From positions 5,810,514 to 5,874,513 of the forward strand of contig JAJHZJ010000335.1 of assembly GCA_023548195.1 (NCBI GenBank): DNA of 64,000 bases. The letters run 5' to 3'. A program made the translations under genes and the position numbers. A model generated the notes under the pieces. That model searched no databases and had not been told where the DNA came from. It worked only from the letters and a program-made list of their open reading frames with translations. The stretch is from Bettongia penicillata ogilbyi. Lineage: Eukaryota; Chordata; Mammalia; Diprotodontia; Potoroidae. Every line of letters begins with the position of its first letter. Position 1 is the first letter of the stretch. Shown one piece after another: positions 35,371-45,793 of this stretch.

Positions 35371-35424
35371 ATGGAGTTGCAGACTCTACAGGAGGCCCTT
35401 AAAGTGGAAATTCAGGTTCATCAG
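35371..35424 (+). CDS. PHF21A: PHF21A (BHC80), first coding exon, residues 1-18
   Basis: This exon encodes MELQTLQEALKVEIQVHQ, which I recognise as the start of PHD finger protein 21A. That protein is a subunit of the LSD1-CoREST-HDAC repressor complex, whose PHD finger reads unmethylated H3K4 in the nucleus. The ATG is the first in the exon, sits in a strong context (A at -3, G at +4) and follows an in-frame stop. The donor GTAAGT at 35425 is consensus and the exon ends in phase 0. Only the N-terminal, helix-forming segment is encoded here. The AT-hook and PHD exons lie beyond the window. Identity rests on the three exons joining in one frame into the known N-terminus. Confidence 0.93.
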
Positions 35425-35834
35425 GTAAGTTCTGTTCTTGGGTGTTTTATTCTCCCATATAACATTATCGTTTAATAACCCATTTTAACAGCCAGCCCCT
35501 TTCTGTTGCATCTGTTTTTAGATATTAGTCATGAGTTGTGTTATTCCACTATTAATATCACTAAGCAGATTCAGTGATCTGAAATAAATATGTATTAATC
35601 ACCTTGGATGGGTAACACACTGGGCTAGTTAGTAGAATCAGTACAAAGAAGGAGCCTATGGTGAGGAAGCATGTGACCAAGGAGCTGCTCCTGGGAAGAT
35701 GGGAATGACTTGGAGTGACTTGCTTAAAAAGCACAGGTACAGTTTTGTGTAGGCTCGAGTTGGAATCAGCAGCAGAATGTGGCTGTCCAAGAGAGGCTCC
35801 TCCAGTCTTAAGTTGCTTTACCAAGCATCTGGTT

Positions 35835-36330
35835 TTCAGGTCTCAAGACTGTGCTCTGATCTGGTCAGAACACATGCGGAGTGTTGTGAAAAGGAGCACT
35901 GATGGGCAACCAGTATCTCACCCATCATCAGAGAGAGCATTTTGGCAGAATTGGGCATGCTGAGTCTGGAAAAGAAAGGACTTGGGAGAGGGGTACCAGA
36001 TGACTGTCTCTCAATATTGAAAAGGCTGACAAGTACCAGATGGGGCAGACACATTTCCTGTGGTTCCAGGGGCAAAAGTCAGCAGTGCCAGGAAGACACA
36101 AGACTTTGGCTCATTACAAGGAAGAACTTACAAGCAGTTAGAGCTACCTTAGAGATGTCACACACTTGTCAGATGACAGGTAGTGAATTCTCTTTACTAC
36201 CAGTACAGAAGAGCTGAAAAACCACTTGTTGGAGGTACTGTCAAGGGGGTCTCTGTGTTGGAATTGTCTATCCAAACTCTCTACCCACCTTAAGACTCCA
36301 TGATCCCAAGCTTCTCTTGCAGAAAAAGGG
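35835..36330 (+). mobile_element. CR1/L3-type LINE 3' end
   Basis: It runs CTCAAGACTGTGCTCTGATC, GGCATGCTGAGTCTGGAAAA, CAAGGAAGAACTTACAAGCA and GTTAGAGCTACC. This is the order of the CR1/L3 ORF2 end and 3'UTR, although the last part is degraded. Confidence 0.65.
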
Positions 36331-37447
36331 AGCTGAAGATTGTTTTCAGTTACTAAAACATTTGATAACTGGCTAAAATGTCTAAAGGTGAACTTTTCTA
36401 GATGCTTCAGGATATCTGAAAGATCTAGTTTATGTGGGAAAATGTTACATGCAATTTTATTAATTAGGAAAATATTTAACTCTAGTCCCAAGTTTGATGA
36501 TAGTCTTAGTCATCAAGCAACTCCATTTCATGTTCCCCAAACCTTGATTAGGTTAAATAAAAAGTGCGTTTGAATTTCACAAGTTTTGTATTTTTCACCA
36601 AGAAGTCAGGCTGAGTAAACCTTTTTATAGGTTTCTAGCTCTAAAAAGGTTTACCTTAGACTACCAAATAATTAGCCCTTACAAGATAAAGCCAGAGATC
36701 AGGAATGGCCCTGTTTTAGGTACTAGATGGATCTTGTGCTTGTGCTCCAAAACATGTTACATCAGATCCCTTCATCATCTAAAGATGGAGTCTCTCAGTG
36801 CACTGTCAATGCAAGTTCACATTTACATTGCACTTTAGGGTTGTGAAACTTGGCCTACATTCTCTCATTTGAAAGGTAATCACTAGCTGTGCAGTTAGGA
36901 AGAAAACTTTTTTTTAAAATTCTCATAGAGAGCTAGCTGTTCCTTTTCAGAGCAGCCTTGAACTTCTGAAAATGGGCAGGGTAGCCATAACCACTAGATT
37001 GGTCAGGTGACCTAGAACCAGACTGGGTGAGCACTTAGGAAAGGATCTTCAAGGAATGCTAAGAAAAAAAATAGCATTACAGGAAGAAGCCTTAGTAAAA
37101 ATTGAGCTCAAGTGGGCCTTTGCTTGTATTGGGCTCCTCCTGAAAGTTTCTACTTTGGAATGAGCTATCACAAAAATCAGTGTCCCAGGTGAGATCTGGT
37201 TTGGATGAATGCAGTCAGCCTACTTGATTGGTTCTTTTTTGTGGCTTCGTGATTCACTGTCCTTCTTCCCCTTCTGACCTAAGTAGCTGCTGCTGCTGTG
37301 GTGCTTCTGGACTCAACGGTAGCCAGAGAACTGGGTGCTGTACACAGATAGGTCCCCAGTATTTGCCTTTTCCATATTCAGCCGCCACTGGTGTGCTTCT
37401 CTTCGGAACAGACTTGAATAGTCTTGAATGCAGAGACTTCTGGGTGT

Positions 37448-37502
<55 letters not shown>
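37448..37502 (+). repeat. (GATA)n microsatellite, about 13.5 units
   Basis: Uninterrupted GATA units; no spacer or CRISPR character. Perfect copies suggest a polymorphic locus. Confidence 0.97.
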
Positions 37503-38019
37503 TTCATTTTGTTTGGCCTTAATTCTGGTACTACTAAGACAGGATCAGTCCGCAAATATTGATTTGTTAAGCAGCACCTAGAATGTACCAGGCCCAGTGT
37601 TTTATACTAATAAGCTGAAAGTATGTCATTATTCTGGTTTAGTTACATTGGAAGACCTCAGTTCTCATCAACTGAGGAAGACTCAGTTCAGCCTCAGGGC
37701 TAAAATGGAACTCTCTGAATAAAAATATTTTCAAAGATGATTTGATGCATTTCAGAATTTGATTGTGGAGAGAGTATATTTTAGATACCTGGATTTGCAA
37801 CTGTTGAGTCGTTGTACATGATATATGCTAAAATGCTTGTGGAATCAATGCCTTCGGTTCATCATAGATGAGGATAGCATGCCTGTCCTGGGCAGCTGTT
37901 ATTCTTGTGCCTTTTTTCCTTAATTGTTTTCATGAATTGTTCTAGTAGACACTTAGGGCAAGTACTATTTAAACCTTTTGGAATATATCCTTCTGTTGAG
38001 AAGGAGAAAGGGTATTGAG

Positions 38020-38691
38020 TAAATCTTTAAGATAAAAACGCTTGAAAGAATGTGAATAGGCAATGAAGAAACAAAGCTGTCAATCTGCAGATAATATGTT
38101 GGCATACTTACTGTATACTTGGATACTTCTAGAAAATCAACTAAAAAACTAGTCAAAATAACTAACAGCTTTAGCAAAGTTACAATGTATAAAATAAATC
38201 CACATAAATCATCAACATTTTTTATGAGTGATCAACAAAATCCAGTAGGAAGAGATAGAAAGGGAGACTCCATTAAAAATAACTGCAGAGTATAACATAC
38301 TTAGGAGTCAGCCTGCCAAGACACATCCAGGAACTATATTTACAAAACACCTTTCACAGGAATAGAGATACAACTAAACAATTGGAGAAATATTCATTGT
38401 TTATGGGTAGGCTGAGCCCGTATAAATGACAATTCTACTTAAGTTAATTTGCTTATTCAATGCCATACCAGTCATTGCCAAAGAATTATTTTATAGTCCT
38501 AGAAAAAATAATAACAAAATTCATCTGGAAGAACAAGAGGTCAAGAATATCAAGGAGATGAATAAAAAAAAGTGAAAGAAGGGGTCCTAGTAATACCAGA
38601 TATCAGACTATGCTACAGCAGACAATCATTAGAACAGTCTAGTACCATGTAAAAAAGAGAGTTGGTGAATCAGTGGAATAGATCAGGTATA
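38020..38691 (+). mobile_element. L1 LINE ORF2 (RT C-terminal part), left piece
   Basis: The segment follows marsupial L1 ORF2 in order: AATAGGCAATGAAGAAACAA, CAAAGTTACAATGTATAAAA then TAAATCCACATAAATC, and ACAAAATTCATCTGGAAGAA. It is 5'-truncated, full of stops, and interrupted at 38692 by an LTR. The second piece resumes at 39205. Confidence 0.8.
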
Positions 38692-39204
38692 TGTAACGGC
38701 AAGGACCCCAACGTACACAGGAGGGCCTGCTGTACAGGTTCTTAAATCTGCTTTTCTAAAAGGAAAGCAACTTTGGAGGGGTCAGCAATCTACTTTAATC
38801 AAGTACATGGATCATTCACTTAGTTCATGGGTAAAACACAGCACCCTGAACTTAAGAGAAAATACAAACAGAGAAATAAAGACCAACAGATGGATCCAAC
38901 TGTCTGACCATCACATATATACGTAGTTAGCAGAGAAGGAAGCACCAACATGTGGGTTTTCAAGGCAGAGTCACTTCTAGTGAGTAAACCCCAAAACAAA
39001 ACCTCACCTTGTAGTATATATACACTTTTCAGAGCTAGAGGGCATCACAATCTTTGAGAACCAGTGCCTCATTAGAAATGAACAACAGAGGTAGACCTTC
39101 CTACAAAACAAATCTCCCCTAATCAAGTTTCCTTTAATGGGCAAGCCAGTTAATGGGTGGGGATGATCTTTAACTCTCATTAACATAATTAACTTTCTAG
39201 TACA
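38692..39204 (-). mobile_element. Solo LTR-like element inserted in L1
   Basis: This 513-bp block interrupts the L1 ORF2 frame exactly. It starts TGTAACGGCAAGGACC and ends CTTTCTAGTACA, giving TG...CA-type ends on either strand. A partial copy of the same family is at 29626-29687. No internal retroviral genes were seen. Orientation and class are uncertain, and the target duplication is unclear (TATA versus CAAT flanks). Confidence 0.55.
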
Positions 39205-40588
39205 CAATGTATAGAAATAAATAATCATAAGAACCTAGCGTTTGGCAAACCCAAAGATGCAAGTTTTTGGAGCAGGAATTCACTATTCAACAAAAACTGC
39301 TAGGAAAACTACAAAGTAGCTTGGTGAAACTCAGCATAGACTAACATCTCATACTATATACCAAGGTAAAGTCAAAATGGGTACATGATTTAGATATAAA
39401 GGGTGATATCAGCAAATCAGAGGAGCATGGAAAAATGTACTTCCAAGATGTATGGAAGAGGGAAGATTTTTATGACCAAATGAGCTGGAGAAAATTATAG
39501 GAGGTAAATGGATAATTTTGATTACATTAAATTTTAAATTAGTTCTTGCACAAACAAAGCCAATGCAACCAAAATAGAAGGAAAACAGAAAACTGGGGAA
39601 ATGTTTTTGCAGCAAGTTTCCTTGATAAAATCTCATTTCTCAAGTATATAGAGAACTGAGTCAAATTTATAAAAATTTGAGGCATTCTCAATGGTAAAAA
39701 ACACAAAACAGGCAACTTTCAGAAGAAATCACGTGAAAAATGCTCTAAATCACTATTACTTAGAGAAGTGCAATTCAAAACAGCTGTGAGATATTACTTC
39801 ACATCTATCAGATTGGCTCACATGACAGAAAAGGAGAACAAATTCTGGGACATGGAAAAACAGGGACAGTAATACTCAGTTTGTGGAGTTGTGAACTGGT
39901 CCAACCATTTGGGAGAACAATTTGGAACTACACGCAAAGGGCTATAAAGCTGTATATACTCTTTGACTCAGCAATACCACTACTAGGCCTGTGTTCCAAA
40001 GAGAGCCAAGAAAAAAGGATCTGTATGCATAAAATATTTATATGTTTTTTTGTGGTGACAAAGAATTAGAAAATGAGGGGACATCAATCAATTGGGAAAT
40101 GACTGAACAAGTGGTGGTATATGATTGTGATCAAATATTAATGTGCTATAAGAAATAACATGCAGGATGGTTTCAGAAAAACCTGGAAAGACTTCTGTGA
40201 ACTGATGGAAAGTGAACTGAGCAGAACCAGAACATGATACACAGTAACAGCTCTACTGTTAGTGATCAGCTGTGAAAGATGTTCCTACTTTGTTCCAGAC
40301 AGTGGTCCATGGTAGTTCCAAAGAACTCATAATGAAAAATGTATCCATCTCCAGAGAGAAGTGATGAACTCTTTGGAGCAAATCGAAGCACATTTGTTTT
40401 ACTTTTAAAATTTTTCTTGCCTTTTTTTTTTTTTTTTTGCACAGCATGGCCAATATGGAAATGTTTTGCGTGACTTCACATGTGTGATGTGCAGCATATC
40501 GTTTGCCTTCCCAGTAATGGGAGGAGAAGCTGGAGGAAGAGAGATTGTAACTCAAAATTTTTTTAAATGAATGTTAAAAAAAGATAAA
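39205..40588 (+). mobile_element. L1 LINE ORF2 end and 3'UTR, right piece
   Basis: It resumes the interrupted ORF2 (ATAAATAATCATAAGAACCT then AGCGTTTGGCAAACCCAAAG). It runs through the C-terminal region and ends with the marsupial L1 3'UTR (GAGCAGAACCAGAACATGAT; CCATCTCCAGAGAGAAGTGA) and AACTCAAAATTTTTTTAAAT then GAATGTTAAAAA. The coding frame is destroyed by many stops. Confidence 0.85.
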
Positions 40589-40929
40589 ATGATTTGCTAT
40601 ATCCCTTTAGTAGAATAGACTGTATATTACTGAAATATGAATTTGGTTTAGTAAATACAAGCACCTGCTCTATATGGAGACTGAGATGGGGCCTTATTTT
40701 CCAGGAGTTTCATAGTTTTGTAAGCTGGATTCAGACAAATGTAATACAAAGTGAAATGTATGAGAATGTTTTAAGCTTAGAGAAAGTTCTTTGGCAGGAG
40801 CCCTTCCTCAGGAAGGGTGAGTTCATTAGCATATCAGAAGAAGACTGAAGGTGGAAAAATAAATGAATTAGACCTGTAAAATGAGGAAAGAAGTTGGGTG
40901 TGTCTATGTGATTGCTCCTAAGAGAGTCC

Positions 40930-41399
40930 TTTATAGTGGGGAGTTGGCCATAAGAGCTACTATCAGGAATGACAAAGGACCAAAGATCTTAATTCCAGAA
41001 AATAGAGAGAGAAGGGGAAACTTTGAAGTGATCTGTATAGAGTACAGGATGTCTTTCTCCCCTAGCCCAGGAATTGTTATCTCAGTCTTGAAAAGTTGTG
41101 GGTTCCCCTCTTTAGGAATGTCAAAACAAAACAAAAGCTAGATGACCACTTGTCAGGAATGTTATAGGGCAGCAGTGTCAAACTCAAATAGAAATGGAGG
41201 CCATTGAACTCTCCTGAAGAATCCTTGTGGCTACATAATGGCTTAGAAAACCACACATTCATGTTATCTGTGTTTTATTGTATTTCTTTTTATTTTGTTA
41301 AATAGTTCCCAATTACATTTTAATCTAGTTCCAGCCTCAGTCCATAGTGTCTATGGCCTGTGTATTTGACACCTGTGTTGTAGAGGGCATCATTGTTCC
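40930..41399 (+). mobile_element. CR1/L3-type LINE 3' end, interrupted by hAT
   Basis: The last part reads AGCTAGATGACCACTTGTCA then GGAATGTTATAGGG. It stops at 41169, resumes after the hAT at 41378 with TTGTAGAGGGCATCATTGTT, and stops again at the LTR start, 41400. The 5' part (40930-41120) is weaker. Confidence 0.6.
41170..41377. mobile_element. Non-autonomous hAT MITE nested in CR1
   Basis: It starts CAGCAGTGTCAAACTC and ends TTTGACACCTGTG, imperfect terminal inverted repeats. Flanking octamers TTATAGGG and TTGTAGAG (6 of 8 match) are the two copies of an original CR1 TTGTAGAG. The interior resembles the copy at 24192-24375. Confidence 0.75.
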
Positions 41400-41852
41400 T
41401 GTTAGAAACATGCTTGACGCACACAAAGGTATCAAGGAAAGTTTATTATAGCAGAGTTCAGAGGAATTGGACGCTCTGACCAAAGCTGACTCCACACCTC
41501 TTCAGGAGAAGAGAGTGCCTTGTACATTCATTCCCCCTGAACGAATGAGTAGCTCCCAAGTGAGGCTATAGGCAGACTACAGTTTGTTCAGACCAATGCA
41601 AGCCTTTTATACTGTTCCGAATTTTGGGCCTCCTGCCGCACCATCTGTTGTTCACGTGACTTAGCATTCTCCTGTCTGATAGGCTTCCCCTAAAATACCT
41701 CGTCAAGCCTGCACACAAGTCTCTGACTTTTAATTTGACTATGCTAGGTCACAAGTCTGATTAACTATCCCCACTCCAAGCTGGAAGTTTTTACCCCAGG
41801 GAAACAGAACTCTTTCTTTGTTTCCCAATCCCCCATGGGGGGGATTACATCA
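41400..41852 (-). mobile_element. Solo LTR (endogenous retrovirus type), antisense
   Basis: Read on the minus strand it starts TGATGTAATCCCCCCC, has a promoter-like AGTATAAAAGGCTTGC (TATA box near 41605-41611), then AATAAA (TTTATT at 41442-41447 on plus), and ends TTTCTAACA. TATA box, poly(A) signal and TG...CA ends in that order indicate an LTR. No internal retroviral region is visible, and no target duplication was confirmed. The right boundary is tentative. Confidence 0.6.
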
Positions 41853-42359
41853 TCTCTGAGGTTTGGTGATTTTGGAAGTTTGGTCAGCAGAGTTCAGGAT
41901 GGAATCATGGAATGACAGAGCCTCACTCTTTTAATGGAGCGTCTTGTGAATAATTTTTTTTCCTGAGGAGAATGCTGGGGTAGTCGCCATCTTTCTTAGC
42001 GACACCCATATAGTTGCTTCAGTAAGAGTTAGGTTACAAGTCCCTACAAGGGATTGGTATCAGGCTCAGACTGGGGAAAATTGGAAGCTTGCCCAGCTTC
42101 CAGATGGGGTTGAGTTAGTGAATGTTTGACTTTAATGGGTAAAGGGTAGATGTGGTTGTGTTGGAGACAAGGCCTATGATTTGCTACTGGAGGTAAGGAA
42201 GAAAGGGACCCATTTTTCTATCCCGTATAACTCTTGACTTGTGCCCTCCACCCCAAGATAATTCTCCTAAGTTATATAAAGGAGCAATGTGAAATAAAGC
42301 TGAATGGGTAAATTGGAATTAGGTTTGGAGGAGAAGGGGAACAAGGGAAGGGAACCAGC

Positions 42360-42530
42360 ATTATTAAATTATTAAAATAGTAACATTTCTATAGTGCCTA
42401 CTTCATGCCTTGCCCTGTGCTAAGCACTTCATGAATATTATCTCATTTGATTTTTACAACAGCCTTAAGAAGTAGATGTTATCATTATCCTCATTTTACA
42501 GTTGAGGAAACTGAGGTCTTTAAGAGTTAC
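42360..42530 (-). mobile_element. MIR-like SINE, antisense
   Basis: Contains TATTATCTCATTTGATTTTT then ACAACAGCC and CATTTTACAGTTGAGGAAAC then TGAGG, the reverse of the MIR core and 3' half. Confidence 0.7.
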
Positions 42531-42774
42531 TGTAGGACAGAGTACAGATGGCAGAGTGAGAGTCAGCATTTTTGCCCAGCTCACCCACCAACACAACTCT
42601 TCCATAACAGCCTAAAAAATTCACCAGACCAAATTCTGATCAGGAGAGCAAAAATATAGTCACAGGGATTCCCTTTTTCAGTCCAGCACCTCTTAGGAAG
42701 ATATAGAGGTCAGAATACATTGAGGTGGGAGCTGTCCAGGAGTGTAGCAACTGTGAATACACAATGGTAACAGT

Positions 42775-43312
42775 AGTAGCTTTGGTGGAAAACATTCAAG
42801 TACCCACTCCCCCTTATTTAGTCAATCCTAGTGTCTCTCTATTGCCTCCAGGATCCAGTATAAAACTCTGCCGTGCGGACCCCTTCATAACTTGCCCCTG
42901 CCTTTCTAGTCTTCTTATGCCTTATACTTTCCACTCCACCCCATACATACCAGTCCAGTGATGTTGGTCCCATTGTTCCATGGTCCTCATAGGTGACACC
43001 TCGTCTCCCAGCTTCAGGTACTTTCTCTGGCTGTCCCCCAAGCCTGGAACTCTCTCCCTCTTCATCTCCCCCTCCTGATTACCCTAGCCTTCTTCATGCC
43101 TCAGCTGACATCGCACCTTCTGGAGAAATCTATACCAGCCATCCTCAAAGCTAGTGTCTTCATCCTGTGTAAAAAGTTTGTACATAGTTGTTTCCTGCTA
43201 TACTGTGAGCTCTTTGAGAACAGGAGCTATCTTTTGCCTTTCTTTGTATCCCCAGTATGTAGCACAATTTCTGGAAAATAGTTGGTGTTCAATAAATGCT
43301 TGTTGACTTGAC
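42775..43312 (+). mobile_element. L2 LINE ORF2 C-terminus and 3'UTR
   Basis: It runs TCTCTATTGCCTCCAGGATC then CAGTATAAAACTCTG, CCCAAGCCTGGAACTCTCTC, TGTGAGCTCTTTGAGAACAG and AATAAATGCTTGTTGACTTG, a complete L2 3' end. Confidence 0.8.
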
Positions 43313-43380
43313 ATGTAGAGGAAATTCCTATTCAGGCAGAGGGTTGGACTAGAAGGCCCAGTGATAGTGATCTGCGCACA
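43313..43380 (+). mobile_element. CR1/L3 3' terminal scrap
   Basis: TAGAGGAAATTCCTATTCAG then GCAGAGGGTTGGACTAGAAG matches the last part of the CR1/L3 3'UTR. Confidence 0.5.
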
Positions 43381-44686
43381 AAGTACAGGCTGATCTCCCT
43401 CCTAGAAGATAAGGTAAGGGCCCATGGAAACCTGTCCACTCTCCACATTAGTAAGGTTGGTGAAACATTACTTTAAAAAAGGTAAGAAGGGCTTCCATGT
43501 GAAAAACAGCAAGAAAAAAAGATGGTGGACAAGCAGAGAGCAGTCCTTACTATGCCAGGAGGTTGGAGGGTAGACAAATGTGATCCAGGAGAAGCAGGAT
43601 TGATGAACACTTGAAACTGTGCAACAGAGAGGGGACTTTTCTTTTTTTTTTTGTATTAAATTTATTTATTTATTTAACTTTTTACATTCATTTTCACAAA
43701 TTTTTGGGTTCCAAATTTTCTCCCCTTTTCTCCCCTCCCCCCACCCCAATACCCCAAGCAATCTAATTTTCCCTATCTCCAATCTGCCCTCTCTTCTGTC
43801 ATCCCTCCCTTCTCTTGTCTCCATCTTCTCTTTTCTCTTGTAGGGCCAGATGACTTTCTATTCCTCATTGACTGTATGTCTTCTTTCCTAGTTGCAACAT
43901 CAATACTAAACAATTGTTCCTAAAACTTTGAGTTCCAAATTCTCCCCATCCCTCCCTCCCCACCCATTCCCTTTGGGACGGCAAGCAATTCAATATAGGC
44001 CATATCTGTGTAGTTTTGCAAATGACCTCCCTGATAGTCGTGTTGTGTAAGACTAACTGAATTACCATCCCTCCTAACCTGCCCCTCATTGTTTCTCTTC
44101 TGTCTTTTGATCCTGTCCCTCCCCAAGTGTTGACTTCCAATTGTTCCCTCCTCCCTTTGCCCTCCCTTCCATCATCCCCGGCCCCCCGCCCCCCGCAATA
44201 TCTCCTTCTCCCCCACTTTCTTATACTGTAAGATAGGTTTTCATACCAAAATGAGTGTGCATTTCACTCCTTCGTTTAGTCAAATGTGATGAGGGTAAAC
44301 TTCTTGTTTTTTTGGTTTTTTTTTTCCTCAGCTCTCCTCTTTTTCCCTCCTACTTGTCTCTTAAAAAACATCTCCTACTTGTCTCTTAAATGACATATAG
44401 TTACCCCCTTCCATTTCCCCCTCTTTCCTCCCACTACATTTCTCTCTCACCATTTACCTTAATTTCTTTTAAGCTATGGTCCCATCCTGTTCAGTTCAAT
44501 CTGTGCTCTCTGTCTCTGTATGTGTGTGCATGCGTGTACATGTGTATGTGTGGTCCCACCAACTACCCAGATACTGAAAAGTTTTAAGAGTTAGAAATAT
44601 TGTCTTTCCCTGTATGAATGTGAACAGTTCACTTCTGGTAAGTCCCTTAAGTCTTCTCTTTGCTGTTTACTTTTTCATGCTTCTTC

Positions 44687-45793
44687 TCATTCTTGTGTTA
44701 GAAAGTCAAATTTTCTTTTTAGCTCTGGTCTTTTTATCAAGAATGATTGAAAGTCCTCTGTTTCATTGAAAGACCATATTTTCCCTTGAAGTATTATACT
44801 CAGTTTAGCTGGGTAGGTGATTCTTGGTTTGAGTCCTAGTTCCTTTGCCTTCTGGAATATCCTATTCCACGCCCTTCGATCCCTTAATGTAGAAGCTGCT
44901 AGATCTTGAGATATACTGATTGTATTTCCACAGTATTGGAATTGTTTCTTTCTAGCTGCTTGCAAGATTTTCTCCTTGACCTGGGAGTTCTGGAATTTGG
45001 CCACAATGTTCCTAGGAGTTTCTCTTTTTGGATCTCTTTCAGGTGGTGATCGATGGATTCTTTCAATACTTATTTTTCCCTCTGGTTCTAGAATGTCAGG
45101 GCAGTTTTCCTTGATAATTTCATGGAAGATGATGTCTAGGCTCTTTTTCTGATCATGAGTTTCAGGTAGTCCCATAATTTTTAAATTTTCTCTCCTGGAT
45201 CTATTTTCCAGGTCAGTTGTTTTTCCCATGAGATATTTCACATTCTCTTCCATTTTTTCATTCTTTTGGTTTTGTTTGGTGATTTCTTGGTTTCTTGTAA
45301 AGTCATTAGACTCCATCTGTTCCATTCTAATTTTGAGAGAACTATTAAATTCAGTGAGCTTTTGAGCCTCTTTTTCCATTTGGTTCATTCTGCTTTTGAA
45401 AGCATTCTTCTCCTCATTGGCTTTTTGAACCTCTTTTGCCAATTGAGTGAGCCTATTTTTTGAGGTGTTAATTTCCTCAGCATTTTTTTGGGTCTCCTTT
45501 ACCAAGGCATTGACCCGTTTTTCATACTTTTCTTGAATCTCTCTCATTTCTCTTCCCAGTTTTTCCTCCACCTGTCTAACTTGATTTTCAAAATCCTTTT
45601 TGAGCTCTTCCAAGGCCTGAGCCCACCCGCCACCCCCCTGGGGTGTCTGGGGTACTGAGGCCCCACCCTCCACGTCTTTCCCTGATGGCAGGAATACGTC
45701 CTCATCCTCGCCATCAGATCCGAAGGTCGGGATCATTTGCATTTGTTGGAAAAAACTCTCTATAGTCTTATTTTTCTTCCCTTTTCTAGGCAT
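44687..45793 (-). CDS. HAL1 copy B ORF1p, intact, 368 aa
   Basis: This is an L1-type ORF1 protein, which coats element RNA and acts as a nucleic-acid chaperone, forming trimers in L1. An acidic, Gly-rich linker lies at about residues 25-56. A long Lys/Glu/Gln coiled coil lies at about 57-200 (heptad segments such as LEELKKDFENQVRQVEEKLG). An RRM lies at about 202-275, starting RRENLKIMGLP, with the conserved RIHRSPPERD. The C-terminal domain lies at about 278-360 with RITYPAKLSIILQGKIW. The length is normal for a mammalian ORF1p. The start ATG is chosen because MPRKGKKNKTIESFF aligns with the damaged start in copy A. No stop or shift is present. The host cell's L1 would have to supply reverse transcriptase. 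Confidence 0.92.
   Translation of the reverse strand: MPRKGKKNKTIESFFQQMQMIPTFGSDGEDEDVFLPSGKDVEGGASVPQTPQGGGGWAQALEELKKDFENQVRQVEEKLGREMREIQEKYEKRVNALVKETQKNAEEINTSKNRLTQLAKEVQKANEEKNAFKSRMNQMEKEAQKLTEFNSSLKIRMEQMESNDFTRNQEITKQNQKNEKMEENVKYLMGKTTDLENRSRRENLKIMGLPETHDQKKSLDIIFHEIIKENCPDILEPEGKISIERIHRSPPERDPKRETPRNIVAKFQNSQVKEKILQAARKKQFQYCGNTISISQDLAASTLRDRRAWNRIFQKAKELGLKPRITYPAKLSIILQGKIWSFNETEDFQSFLIKRPELKRKFDFLTQE

Noticed and set aside
37448..37502. CRISPR-like direct repeats
   Set aside because: Pure GATA microsatellite without spacers, in a vertebrate genome.
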